A stretch of DNA of 51,100 bases from Bacteroidales bacterium (lineage in GTDB: Bacteria; Bacteroidota; Bacteroidia; Bacteroidales; UBA932): positions 1-51,100 of the forward strand of contig JAKSJP010000018.1 of the NCBI GenBank assembly GCA_024398105.1, given 5' to 3'. Under the pieces are notes generated by a model. That model did no database searches, was not told the origin of the DNA, and was given only the letters and a program-made list of their open reading frames with translations. The position numbers and the translations under genes are program-made. This document shows positions 1-7,326 of this stretch, one piece after another (within the stretch, counting starts at the first letter, position 1; each line of letters opens with the position of its first letter).

Positions 1-27
1 GTAGGGTAAACCGCACCATAGGATAAT

Positions 28-59
28 GCTTAAACTACTGTTAATCAGTGACTTAAGCG
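28..59. other. Imperfect inverted repeat near left edge
   Basis: GCTTAA and TTAAGC arms enclose ACTG/CAGT around a short loop. The right arm contains TCAGTGACTTA, the same 11 bases found near the right end of the palindromic element at 6872-6979, so this may be a decayed relative of that element. No gene is visible in positions 1-94. Confidence 0.25.
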
Positions 60-94
60 ATTCCCTGTGGGACGAACCAGAACAAACCAGAACG

Positions 95-125
95 AAAAAA
101 ACAGGCCACGGGGGCCTGTTTTTTT
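95..125. terminator. Bidirectional intrinsic terminator
   Basis: A run of seven A, the arm CAGGCC, a five-base loop, the arm GGCCTG and seven T form a perfect 13-bp stem. It lies just beyond the stop codon of the minus-strand glycosidase and, being symmetrical, would also stop plus-strand transcription entering from the left edge. Confidence 0.85.
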
Positions 126-147
126 AGGTTGGTTTGAGAAGGAAAGA

Positions 148-2589
148 TTAGAGGATGATGTCGATCTTTGCGGTCTCGTTGGCCTTGAAGGTGTACTGTA
201 CGTGGTCACCGTCCTTTGCGAGCTCCTTGCCATTGACGAGGATGCGGCAGCCTTCGCGACGGTTGCGGAGTGTAAGGGTCTGGGCCTGGTTTGAGGTGAT
301 TGAGGCATGGATGCCCTTCTCGTCCCAGTCCATATGGTTGAGCTTTGCGAAGGTGTAAAGCCATACGCCGTCGATTGCTCCGTGCTGCATGAGGTTGTCA
401 GGCATTGCAGGAAGGAATTCTACTGTTCCTGGCTCGCTGAATACGCTCATCTCTACAAGGAATGCAGGTACTGCACCGGTAAGATCTGGGAACACTCCTC
501 TGTAAGGGAAGTGGCTGGTCTGAAGGGTGCGGCGTACGAAGCCGTGGTTGAGAAGCTGGCTGAGGTTCTGCTCGGTTTCTTCCAGGTCCTTGAGGCGGAT
601 AGCTGAGAATGCACGGTGGATGATGCCATGGGCAGAGTCGTCCTGCTGTGCACGCTTGCGGTTGGAGATCTTGATGGCTTCTGCGAGTGCTGGGTCCTTT
701 TCAGGGGTGACTGCACGACCTGGCCACAAGTCATAGTGGTGAGATACGTGACGGTGGTTGTAGTTCTCCTCGATTGTAGGCCAAGCCCATTCCTTGAGGC
801 CGCCGTCAAGGTCAAGAAGGTAGGTAGGAAGGTCTGCAAGCTGAGCCTCCCAGTGTGGGATGTTCTCCTTCTCGATGCCGAGGGTCTTGCAACCTTCGAT
901 AAGGTTCATGAGGATCTCGCGGCAGATTGCGATATCCATCACAGAGTTGATTCTCGTTGGATTCCTGTCTCGGCTGGTTACTGTCTCGTAGCCAGGGTTA
1001 GGTGTAGGGTTCTCAGGAGAGAATGAAGGGTAGAAGATGACCTTTCCGTCTGGGCCGCGGTCGCATGCATAGTCCTCGTAGAAGAGGGCCATTTCCTTGT
1101 ATGCAGGGATTACGCGGGTGCGGAGGAACTCCTTGTCACCTGAGACGAGGTAGTAGCCCCAAAGCTCGTTGAATACCCAGCCAAGGACGCCTGTGAAGGC
1201 GTAGTGAGGATAGGTGTGTGAGAAGTGGTAGTAAAGACCTGAATCTGGGTCGCAATGGACGCTGGCGAGAAGTCCGCGTGCACCGAAGAGCAGCTGTGCG
1301 TTGGTGCGGAAGTCGTCGAACTTTGTCTCGTAGTACTTGAAGTATACGTCCATCTCGTCGAAGAGACCGGTGTTGTTACCTGCACACACCTGGAGGTTGG
1401 TGTTGATGTTGTGCTGGCCTGTGAAAGGAGGGATGTTCTTACCAGTCTCGTAGATCTGGAAGAAACGGCCCATGTCATAGAGCTTCTCAAGAAGGGTAGG
1501 GTCGAGCTCGTTCTGGCTGTGGGCACGACGGAGAAGTTCCTCGCCTGAAAGAAGGAGGTCTTTGTCAGAGCTGAGATGGATACGTGAACGGTCCATGCGC
1601 TCGCCGATGTACTTCTCGTTGCCCTTGAGCATCTTGTCGAAGTCGACCTTCATTGCCATCAGGCTTTCACGGACAGGCTTTACGTTGTCAAAGCTGAAGT
1701 TGCTCTCGTATCTCACGATCTTCGATACGACCGTCACGCCGTCGGCACCGGAAATCTTCATACCTTTTTCGGTCTTGGCCATGGTTCCACCCTTAGGGAT
1801 GAAGCGGATGACTACACCATAGCCCTTCTGGCCGTACTCTGGGTTGTATGCTGTCGCGAGGGTGATCACTCCGTTCTCGATCTTAAGATCATGGGAGCTG
1901 CCGACCAGTCTTGGAAGCTGCATTTCCACCTCAAGGTCAAGCTGGCCCTTAGGTGCAGTGTAGCGGTTCACTGTGACGTCTCCGTCATATGCGCAGAAGC
2001 TCTCGCTCTTGAAAGAGCCGCGGGCATCTGTCCACATTGAGGTGATCATACCGTTCTGCATGTCGAGGAAACGCAGATAGTCACGGGTATCTGTCTGCTC
2101 TGGAAGACGGAATGTGAGGGTGAATGCTGTATGTCTTGAAGGACCGCCTACAGGGTACAGGATGTTGTTGTCGAAATTCATGTACTTCTCGAAGCCGGCC
2201 TTCTTCTGAGCCTCGTCTACCAGTGCGTTAGCCTCATTGGCCTTGCCCTGGAGCAGAAGCTGGCGCACTTGTGGCATGATTGGGCGAAGGTCTGGTGGAA
2301 GTGGAGTCTCGGCCCACTTTGGCTCATAGAGATCTTCCTGGGTGTAGGTCATCACGTCGTTGTATGGCTGACCGGAAGTCTGCATGCGCAGGGTACCGTT
2401 GCCGGTGATGAAATTGTCTGCAGATTCTGCCGCAGGGGCGATTGAGCAGATGTTGTACTTCGGCAGGATGCTGGCACGATTCTCGACCGGAATATACGGG
2501 ATTGTATAGTCCAGCTTCTTGGTCCCGATCTGAGCATAGCTACCTACCGCAAGGCACAGAAATGCAAGAGATGTAATTAACTTTTTCAT
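148..2589 (-). CDS. Secreted GH95-type glycoside hydrolase
   Basis: This 813-residue protein resembles glycoside hydrolase family 95, whose members are inverting alpha-1,2-L-fucosidases or alpha-L-galactosidases acting on host or plant glycans. The start at 2589 gives a signal peptide (MKKLITS..., cleavage near GSYAQ); a longer reading frame upstream lacks one. The family's key positions can be placed: N394-x-N396 in an HNINTN motif, E526 in SPEN, the HRHVSHHY-x-LWPG motif near 607-619, and D702 in the FPDLTG segment that replaces the more usual Q-D-GNFG. The (alpha/alpha)6 catalytic core is followed by a C-terminal beta domain. Length is normal. No SusC/SusD pair or other glycosidase is adjacent, so substrate cannot be inferred from context. 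It stands alone, ends at a strong terminator, and is divergent from the toxin-antitoxin operon. The family assignment is fairly secure; fucose versus galactose specificity is not. Confidence 0.8.
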   Translation of the reverse strand: MKKLITSLAFLCLAVGSYAQIGTKKLDYTIPYIPVENRASILPKYNICSIAPAAESADNFITGNGTLRMQTSGQPYNDVMTYTQEDLYEPKWAETPLPPDLRPIMPQVRQLLLQGKANEANALVDEAQKKAGFEKYMNFDNNILYPVGGPSRHTAFTLTFRLPEQTDTRDYLRFLDMQNGMITSMWTDARGSFKSESFCAYDGDVTVNRYTAPKGQLDLEVEMQLPRLVGSSHDLKIENGVITLATAYNPEYGQKGYGVVIRFIPKGGTMAKTEKGMKISGADGVTVVSKIVRYESNFSFDNVKPVRESLMAMKVDFDKMLKGNEKYIGERMDRSRIHLSSDKDLLLSGEELLRRAHSQNELDPTLLEKLYDMGRFFQIYETGKNIPPFTGQHNINTNLQVCAGNNTGLFDEMDVYFKYYETKFDDFRTNAQLLFGARGLLASVHCDPDSGLYYHFSHTYPHYAFTGVLGWVFNELWGYYLVSGDKEFLRTRVIPAYKEMALFYEDYACDRGPDGKVIFYPSFSPENPTPNPGYETVTSRDRNPTRINSVMDIAICREILMNLIEGCKTLGIEKENIPHWEAQLADLPTYLLDLDGGLKEWAWPTIEENYNHRHVSHHYDLWPGRAVTPEKDPALAEAIKISNRKRAQQDDSAHGIIHRAFSAIRLKDLEETEQNLSQLLNHGFVRRTLQTSHFPYRGVFPDLTGAVPAFLVEMSVFSEPGTVEFLPAMPDNLMQHGAIDGVWLYTFAKLNHMDWDEKGIHASITSNQAQTLTLRNRREGCRILVNGKELAKDGDHVQYTFKANETAKIDIIL

Positions 2590-2681
2590 GTTTAGTGTAT
2601 TAGTTATGTGTAAAATTACGAATTTTAGTTTTAAAGACAATTATTTTATCGTGAGCTTTTTGTGTTCTGGCGTTTTTTGTT

Positions 2682-2712
2682 TTCTATTATAATAGAATTT
2701 CTATTATATTTG
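2682..2712 (+). promoter_or_regulatory. Toxin-antitoxin promoter with palindromic operator
   Basis: The 16-bp perfect palindrome TTCTATTATAATAGAA (2682-2697) is followed immediately by a repeated half-site TTTCTATTATA (2698-2708) that overlaps the -7 element TATATTTG (2705-2712). The ATG at 2717 is only four bases beyond the -7 element. This layout suggests that the XRE antitoxin binds here and represses its own operon, and that the transcript has almost no leader. Confidence 0.7.
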
Positions 2713-2716
2713 CAAT

Positions 2717-3292
2717 ATGAGTATTGCGACAGAAATAAGAAGACGCGAGACGGCCAGGCAGATTGCAAGGGCGATGGCCTCGGCAGGCGTCTCCAAGGCG
2801 GAATTGGCCCGCAAGTTAGGTAAAAGCCCGTCGGCTGTGACTTCGTGGCTGAGCGGAAACCACAATTTTACCTCTGACCTTCTGGCTGAGATTTCGTCTG
2901 TGCTTGGTACCCAGATTACAGGCGTCGGTACCCTCGAGGATGCGGGTGTCGGTTCCGTAGAAGGTACCATGGACCTTGTCGATGGGTATCGTGGCGTTTC
3001 GAAAGAAGCTGGACTCGAAGACCCGGCCGGTACATGTCTGATTGATGCTATCTGCCTGCAACCCAAGGAGTATGAGGTCCTGTCGCGGAAGGCAGGTTCT
3101 GTCGGCGTTTCTTTGAGGAGCTATGTCGAGTTGATTCTTGGCAGGGAAGCGAGGACTGTCGAGATGTCGGAAGAAAGCCGCACGAAGTCGTTCCTGTCGA
3201 ACTGTCTCGGCGTGTGGTCCGGCAGTGATTTCGATTCTGTCGAAGATGAAATCTATAGGACCCGGACGGTCAGGAAAGTGGAGGAACTGTGA
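2717..3292 (+). CDS. XRE-family antitoxin / transcription regulator
   Basis: A 191-residue protein with an N-terminal helix-turn-helix of the XRE (Cro/C1) type at about residues 13-65, recognisable from the SKAELARKLGKSPSAVTSWL stretch. The C-terminal part (about 110-191) is not recognised but includes a short segment resembling a ribbon/helix dimer region and a charged tail, as expected for a domain that neutralises a toxin. It overlaps the PIN-domain gene by one base (TGATG), so the two are translationally coupled. The upstream palindrome points to autoregulation. The ATG at 2717 is used because the next in-frame ATG would cut into the first helix of the HTH. An XRE protein with a PIN toxin is a less usual pairing than VapB with VapC. 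Role as antitoxin is inferred from context. Confidence 0.75.
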   Translation: MSIATEIRRRETARQIARAMASAGVSKAELARKLGKSPSAVTSWLSGNHNFTSDLLAEISSVLGTQITGVGTLEDAGVGSVEGTMDLVDGYRGVSKEAGLEDPAGTCLIDAICLQPKEYEVLSRKAGSVGVSLRSYVELILGREARTVEMSEESRTKSFLSNCLGVWSGSDFDSVEDEIYRTRTVRKVEEL

Positions 3293-3687
3293 TGAGATAT
3301 CTGCTAGATACAAATGTCCTGATTTCGCTTCTTAGGAACGGGAATCCGGCAGTCGCTTCTAAGATCTTGGCAGTCGGAATCGACAGCTGCTGCATAGCTG
3401 ACGTAACGCTCTATGAGCTCTACTGTGGTGCTGCTTATAGCAGGTTTGCGGAGCGGGAAACCGCCAGGATCGACCTTCTGCGCTCTCAGATTGCCGTTCT
3501 TGACACAAAGTCCTTTGCCAAGGAGGCCGCCAGGCAGAAGGCCCTTCTCAAGGATCATGGTACCCTGATCGAGGATTTCGACATTCTTATCGGGGCCGCC
3601 GCGATTGCAAATGGCTGCACTCTCGTCACCTCGAATGTAAGACACCTTTCCCGCTTGTCCGGGGTCAGGATTGAGAATTGGGGGTGA
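3292..3687 (+). CDS. PIN-domain (VapC-like) ribonuclease toxin
   Basis: A 131-residue single PIN domain. Family members are magnesium-dependent endoribonucleases that cleave tRNA or rRNA and stop growth when the antitoxin is lost. The acidic active-site residues can be seen: D6 in LLDTNV, E42 in YELYCGA, D95/D97 in EDFDILIGAA, and N115 in TSNVRHL, where many VapC proteins also have Asn or Asp. The ending IENW is typical of the family. Length is normal. I start it at the ATG at 3292, which overlaps the antitoxin stop by one base; a GTG one codon earlier is possible. The gene is followed by the 108-bp palindromic element at 3714-3821, which could act as its terminator. Confidence 0.88.
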   Translation: MRYLLDTNVLISLLRNGNPAVASKILAVGIDSCCIADVTLYELYCGAAYSRFAERETARIDLLRSQIAVLDTKSFAKEAARQKALLKDHGTLIEDFDILIGAAAIANGCTLVTSNVRHLSRLSGVRIENWG

Positions 3688-3713
3688 TGGATTCTAATTT
3701 TTTCGCCTTTTTC

Positions 3714-3821
3714 GCTGAAACGTATCTACTTGTCAATTAGTGATTTACGTAAAGTCCCATTGGCTTTTTGACCAATGGGACTTAGTGCAATTGATTGTAT
3801 TTTAGTAATTTACGTTTCAGC
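3714..3821. repeat. 108-bp palindromic element, copy 1
   Basis: The outer arms GCTGAAACGTA and TACGTTTCAGC are perfectly inverted; the pairing extends to 16 bp (3709-3724 with 3811-3826). In the centre, AAGTCCCATTGG (3752-3763) pairs perfectly with CCAATGGGACTT (3772-3783). It has the same length as, and about 80 of 108 identical positions with, the element at 6872-6979. It sits between convergent genes (PIN toxin and fimbrillin-like lipoprotein), so it could terminate both. Confidence 0.8.
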
Positions 3822-3831
3822 GAAAAGTGGG

Positions 3832-5595
3832 CTAGAAGTCGTAAAGTCCTGTTAAAGACCAAATCCTGAGACTGCTGTCGGAGGTGATTGTGTAGTAGGA
3901 CAGGTCAGATGACTCGTCAAAGTCGAAGTAGATGTATGTCAGATAATCCGTCTTTATATTAGAGATATGAAGTTCAACATCCTTACCTCCCGGTGCTGAG
4001 GCCCCATAGACATGGAGGCTTTCTATTGTGGCTTGGTCTGGGTCATTCATCAATATCTTTACTCCTTTCATTTTTTTGTGAGGAATGACCGACCATATCT
4101 TCCATCCGTCACTGCTTGGCTCCATGTCTGGGGCGTAGCCTAGGAAACCATCGTAGTCCAGCATGACATTGCGGAATCCGAGTATTTCGTTGTGCATACC
4201 GTCTGCGTAATAGTAGTCGGTGTTGAAGTCCAGGTCGATATCCCCGAGAAAACGCTTGACGTTGTCGGCATACATTGAACCATAGTCATCGTCAACTCCA
4301 CCATCCAGCAGGTTCGGATAGTTGTTCATTTGCTTGTAGCCGGAATATCTTGGAGTATAATGCCCATCTATGGCTGTCACCTCATAATTGAAGAAGAAGC
4401 TGTTCTCAGGCAGGTTGCTTCTTGGCACTGAGATGGATGCTATTCCGTCATTGACCTGGGCGAGACCTAAATCTATATATTCTGGATAGTTGTCGATATA
4501 GCATTCGTACTCCTTTACGAATTCATTTGCTACCCATGAGAATACGACTGAGTTCCCATCCGGGGTGTTTCGGAATACGATAGCGTCCTGCTCGAAGTTG
4601 ACGTCATCCAGCAGAAAGCCTCCGACAGAGAATTCGGCGAGATGGCCTTCCTTGAATTCAAGTTTCTTGCCCGTTGATTCCAGGTCGACAAATCTGGCAA
4701 ATCGAGTAAGTTTACCATCATTTTCAAGTATAAGCTTTATTTCCATGGACGTGTCTTCCTTGCCTGTGAAGCTTCTTGTCCAAAGGTCGACAGTTCCGTC
4801 TTCTCTGATATAGGTGTCATCAGGGATCAGATTTGTATACTGAGAATCTCCGTCGAACTCGTATGCCTCTGTCTCGCTGCTGTAGACAGCCCAACCGTAG
4901 AGAAGTGTATAATAATCCCATTCGATCCAGACGTTTTCCACTTTACTTCCGACATAATCATCCAACCCCTTCAGAGTAATCTTCATCATTGATCCGATTC
5001 TTGCAAACTGAAACGATTCGACTTCAGAGACAGGATTCTCACGTATGATTTCCTTAGATATAAGCAGGTCAGCGTTCGGATCGAAGCTGACGGCTGTCGG
5101 TCTCTGCTCAGATGGCATGTAAAGCGAGAAATAGTAGCCTTCTTCTTCATCGAAATAGTAGTCGTCATTGAAACTCCAGTCATTTGCTTTCGTCTCGAAT
5201 GAGCACAATATCGGGCCATCGCCACCACCTTCTTCATAGTAATGGGAAGGATATACTGCTATATATCTGTAGACGCTTGCGCTTTCTGCTTCATCGAAGA
5301 TGACTGTGAAATGGGCGATGCCATCGACGATGTCTGACGTCTCAAGCGGCTCGGAGGTATAGACCTTTCCGTTCTCGAACACGTCGATCCGGTCTCCTAC
5401 AGACCAGTCTGACTTGTATCCATCTGTCTTGTTGCCTGAGATGCTGGTCTTGCTCTCAAACATCTCGGTAGTGAATACTACGGTCCTTGAACCAGTACTG
5501 GTGATTTCTTCTTTCTCTACGCTAAGCGGAGTTTTGTTGCAGGACAGCAGTGCTATTGCAGCTGCGGCAACCATGAAGATAGAACACTTTCTCAT
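3832..5595 (-). CDS. Isolated fimbrillin-like surface lipoprotein
   Basis: A 587-residue lipoprotein with a short signal peptide and lipid cysteine (LLSC-NK, C19). The stretch SDWSVGDRIDVF and the preceding ESKTS (Lys49, 30 residues after the cysteine) are typical of the N-terminal part of the fimbrillin (Mfa_like) family, whose members are surface-exposed and often build type V pili. The C-terminal half is not recognised. The start at 5595 is chosen because it gives the lipoprotein signal; the longer frame upstream would read into the micro-ORF. It is co-transcribed with that micro-ORF, whose stop codon is one base upstream. It is far from the large fimbrillin operon and on the other strand. 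Fimbrillin membership is likely; function as structural pilin or carbohydrate-binding adhesin is open. Confidence 0.65.
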   Translation of the reverse strand: MRKCSIFMVAAAAIALLSCNKTPLSVEKEEITSTGSRTVVFTTEMFESKTSISGNKTDGYKSDWSVGDRIDVFENGKVYTSEPLETSDIVDGIAHFTVIFDEAESASVYRYIAVYPSHYYEEGGGDGPILCSFETKANDWSFNDDYYFDEEEGYYFSLYMPSEQRPTAVSFDPNADLLISKEIIRENPVSEVESFQFARIGSMMKITLKGLDDYVGSKVENVWIEWDYYTLLYGWAVYSSETEAYEFDGDSQYTNLIPDDTYIREDGTVDLWTRSFTGKEDTSMEIKLILENDGKLTRFARFVDLESTGKKLEFKEGHLAEFSVGGFLLDDVNFEQDAIVFRNTPDGNSVVFSWVANEFVKEYECYIDNYPEYIDLGLAQVNDGIASISVPRSNLPENSFFFNYEVTAIDGHYTPRYSGYKQMNNYPNLLDGGVDDDYGSMYADNVKRFLGDIDLDFNTDYYYADGMHNEILGFRNVMLDYDGFLGYAPDMEPSSDGWKIWSVIPHKKMKGVKILMNDPDQATIESLHVYGASAPGGKDVELHISNIKTDYLTYIYFDFDESSDLSYYTITSDSSLRIWSLTGLYDF

Positions 5596-5596
5596 A

Positions 5597-5755
5597 CTAC
5601 AGATCTCCATAGTCATCAATGTTGTTGTGGTCATAACCGTTGCCGGCATATCCAGGATCACTGAAAAGTACGTCATTAGGACTCTGGCAGATCAGGCTCT
5701 GAGGGATGAGTTCAAAGACTCTTGCCACTGGGGCTGAATACTCTTTCTTTTTCAT
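5597..5755 (-). CDS. 52-residue micro-protein upstream of lipoprotein
   Basis: This short open frame starts at an ATG at 5755 (MKKKEYSAPVARVFEL...) and ends one base before the lipoprotein start. It encodes a basic N-terminus, a hydrophobic middle (FELIPQSLIC) and an acidic Gly/Asn/Asp-rich tail with no signal peptide. Its layout (MKK, Y-x-x-P-x-V/A, then L-I-C/L-x-S, then a disordered tail) resembles small proteins that often precede surface-lipoprotein genes in Bacteroidales; their function is not known to me. The promoter at 5791-5798 is the nearest start signal, so this frame is the first gene of a two-gene operon. Coding is supported by the perfect fit between promoter, start and next gene, not by homology I can verify. 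Confidence 0.6.
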   Translation of the reverse strand: MKKKEYSAPVARVFELIPQSLICQSPNDVLFSDPGYAGNGYDHNNIDDYGDL

Positions 5756-5790
5756 AATATATTACTAGTTTTTTAGTTGTTCGTGTATTA

Positions 5791-5798
5791 CAAATTTA
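5791..5798 (-). promoter_or_regulatory. -7 element (TAAATTTG) for micro-ORF/lipoprotein operon
   Basis: On the minus strand this reads TAAATTTG, matching the Bacteroidota -7 consensus TAnnTTTG. It is 35 bases upstream of the micro-ORF start, giving an AT-rich leader of about 30 nt. Confidence 0.6.
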
Positions 5799-5888
5799 CC
5801 ATTGGTGCCGCCAAAATCTTTTATCAATTCCTTGAATTGTGGCCTGTGAATTGATAAAAACCGGGAAAAGTGTTCGTTTATTTATGTT

Positions 5889-5896
5889 TATATTTG
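5889..5896 (+). promoter_or_regulatory. -7 element (TATATTTG) for CPBP protease
   Basis: Matches TAnnTTTG and lies 19 bases before the ATG at 5916; divergent from the promoter at 5791-5798. Confidence 0.6.
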
Positions 5897-5915
5897 TGAA
5901 ATCGTGCTTTGAATT

Positions 5916-6824
5916 ATGAAGAAAGCTGTCATATATTCTTTTTGTGTCTGCCTGTTTTCATGGGTGGTGTTCGGGTTGGTATGGCTCACCGTTCTGAAGG
6001 ATCAGCCGTCGGATGGTGTTGGCATGCAGGTTTCCATGAGCTTGTATATGTTCTTCCCTATGATCGTTGCACTGGTGTCGCAATGGTCTCGGAAGGAAAA
6101 ACCGTCTGGAACGGGACTCCTCAGTTTCAAGGTGTCCTGGGGGTGGCTCATTGCGGTTGCCATTCCTTATGCTGTGCTTCTGCTTTCTGTGCTGATCAGT
6201 GCATTGATGCCTGGTGCGCAGTTGCATTATGGTCCTGAGGGTATTATTGCCATGTCGGGACTGGAGGGCGAGACGGCTGATCAGATCGTCGCTCAGTTCA
6301 GCTCGATTCCACCGGCAGCAGTCATCACGGGAACGTTGATCAGTGGCCTCATTGCCGGATGTACCGTCAATGCCGTAGCTGCTTTCGGTGAGGAATATGG
6401 TTGGCGCAACTATATGGTGGACTCACTCAGAGGTGTCCGATTCTGGAAAGCTGCACTTCTCATAGGCTTTGTCTGGGGCATCTGGCATGCTCCGCTCATC
6501 CTTCTCGGACACAATTATCCACAGCACCCTGTTGCAGGTGTAGGAATGATGTGTGTGTTCTGTATCCTGCAGGGAACGCTTGAACTTTGGTTTGTGCTCA
6601 AGACCGGTTCGGTCATTCCTGCCGCGATGATGCACGGAATCGTCAACGCTATTTCCGGAGCTGTGTTGTTTCTGGTCCATGGAGGCAGTGACCTTACAGT
6701 GGGCGTTCCCGGTCTGTCGGGTTTCATCGCTATGTCCATCGTCATCGCAATTATCTGGTTCTATGACCAGAAGCATGACAGGATCATGTCATCGGCGCTG
6801 ATGGGAGGAGACTGCGCTGATTGA
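5916..6824 (+). CDS. CPBP-family intramembrane glutamic protease
   Basis: A 302-residue polytopic membrane protein of the CPBP (CAAX protease and bacteriocin-processing, 'Abi') family. The three defining motifs are visible: EEYGWRN (EExxxR) at about residues 158-164, FVWGIWHAP (FxxxxxH) at about 188-196, and a later HGIVNA. In characterised members the glutamates and histidines form the intramembrane active site; in bacteria they are tied to bacteriocin self-immunity, protein processing or sensor regulation. About eight hydrophobic segments are evident. Length is usual. It is a single-gene unit with its own promoter, followed by the palindromic element at 6872-6979. Substrate is unknown and nothing next to it suggests a bacteriocin cluster. 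Confidence 0.85.
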   Translation: MKKAVIYSFCVCLFSWVVFGLVWLTVLKDQPSDGVGMQVSMSLYMFFPMIVALVSQWSRKEKPSGTGLLSFKVSWGWLIAVAIPYAVLLLSVLISALMPGAQLHYGPEGIIAMSGLEGETADQIVAQFSSIPPAAVITGTLISGLIAGCTVNAVAAFGEEYGWRNYMVDSLRGVRFWKAALLIGFVWGIWHAPLILLGHNYPQHPVAGVGMMCVFCILQGTLELWFVLKTGSVIPAAMMHGIVNAISGAVLFLVHGGSDLTVGVPGLSGFIAMSIVIAIIWFYDQKHDRIMSSALMGGDCAD

Positions 6825-6871
6825 TGACGTCCGTGCAGCTGGATGGTGTGACGGCGCAGCTGGGCCATTTT

Positions 6872-6979
6872 GCTGAAACGTAACTCTCTGACAGTGAGTA
6901 ATATAAATGAAGTCCCATTGGTCGAAAAACCAATGGGACTTTGTGTATCTAATTGTATTTCAGTGACTTATGTTTCAGC
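6872..6979. repeat. 108-bp palindromic element, copy 2
   Basis: Aligns without gaps to the element at 3714-3821. The outer arms GCTGAAACGT and GTTTCAGC and the 12-bp central stem AAGTCCCATTGG/CCAATGGGACTT (6910-6921 with 6930-6941) are identical in both copies, while the eight-base loop differs almost completely. The right arm is repeated once more at 6991-7002 (CTTATGTTTCAG). It lies between convergent genes. Confidence 0.8.
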
Positions 6980-7206
6980 CGCACGTGCAGCTTATGTTTC
7001 AGTCGCAAATGCCGCAAATGCCGGCAGAGGTGTTGAAGGTACAACCGGCGAGAAGTGAGCTGACCAGCGCCTGTTACAATTCTGTTAAACTATCGTAAAT
7101 AGTTCAAAATGTGTGAAAAACGCTGGTTTTTTGCTTAAATCAGCCATTTCATTTCAAAAAATAGCCATTTCACCCATGTGACTGTTTCAAATGGAGCCCT
7201 TTTTTA

Positions 7207-7214
7207 TAACTTTG
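7207..7214 (+). promoter_or_regulatory. -7 element (TAACTTTG) for candidate small RNA
   Basis: Matches TAnnTTTG on the plus strand in a stretch with no plus-strand gene downstream for more than 2 kb; the only thing it could transcribe here is the structured segment ending at 7312. Confidence 0.5.
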
Positions 7215-7219
7215 TGATA

Positions 7220-7312
7220 CTGAAAGATTAAACAAGAGTTGATAATCTATCACGTACCTAAAAACACTATTCACAACTCTACATGGCCGGAGGATTCGTC
7301 CTCCGGTTTTGT
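7220..7312 (+). ncRNA. Candidate ~90-nt small RNA with UUCG terminator
   Basis: Starts a few bases after a good -7 element and ends in an 8-bp hairpin CCGGAGGA-TTCG-TCCTCCGG (7287-7306) followed by TTTT. A 7-bp helix, AGAGTTG (7235-7241) with CAACTCT (7274-7280), would enclose a mostly single-stranded AT-rich segment. The T run is on the plus-strand side only, so the terminator serves a plus-strand transcript and not the minus-strand porin that ends at 7327. I do not recognise the family. The rest of 6980-7206 holds nothing I can identify. Confidence 0.5.
7287..7310 (+). terminator. Intrinsic terminator with UUCG tetraloop
   Basis: Perfect 8-bp GC-rich stem closed by TTCG, followed by four T on the plus strand. 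It lies in the 3' flank of the porin gene but points against it. Confidence 0.75.
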
Positions 7313-7326
7313 ATTTATGGCTGTGT

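Noticed and set aside
148-2589. Part of a polysaccharide-utilisation locus
   Set aside because: No SusC/SusD-like pair, sensor or second glycosidase is adjacent in the window.
6870-7058. 62-codon plus-strand frame through the palindromic element
   Set aside because: Its sequence is dictated by the palindrome and the aligned copy at 3714-3821 does not preserve a frame.
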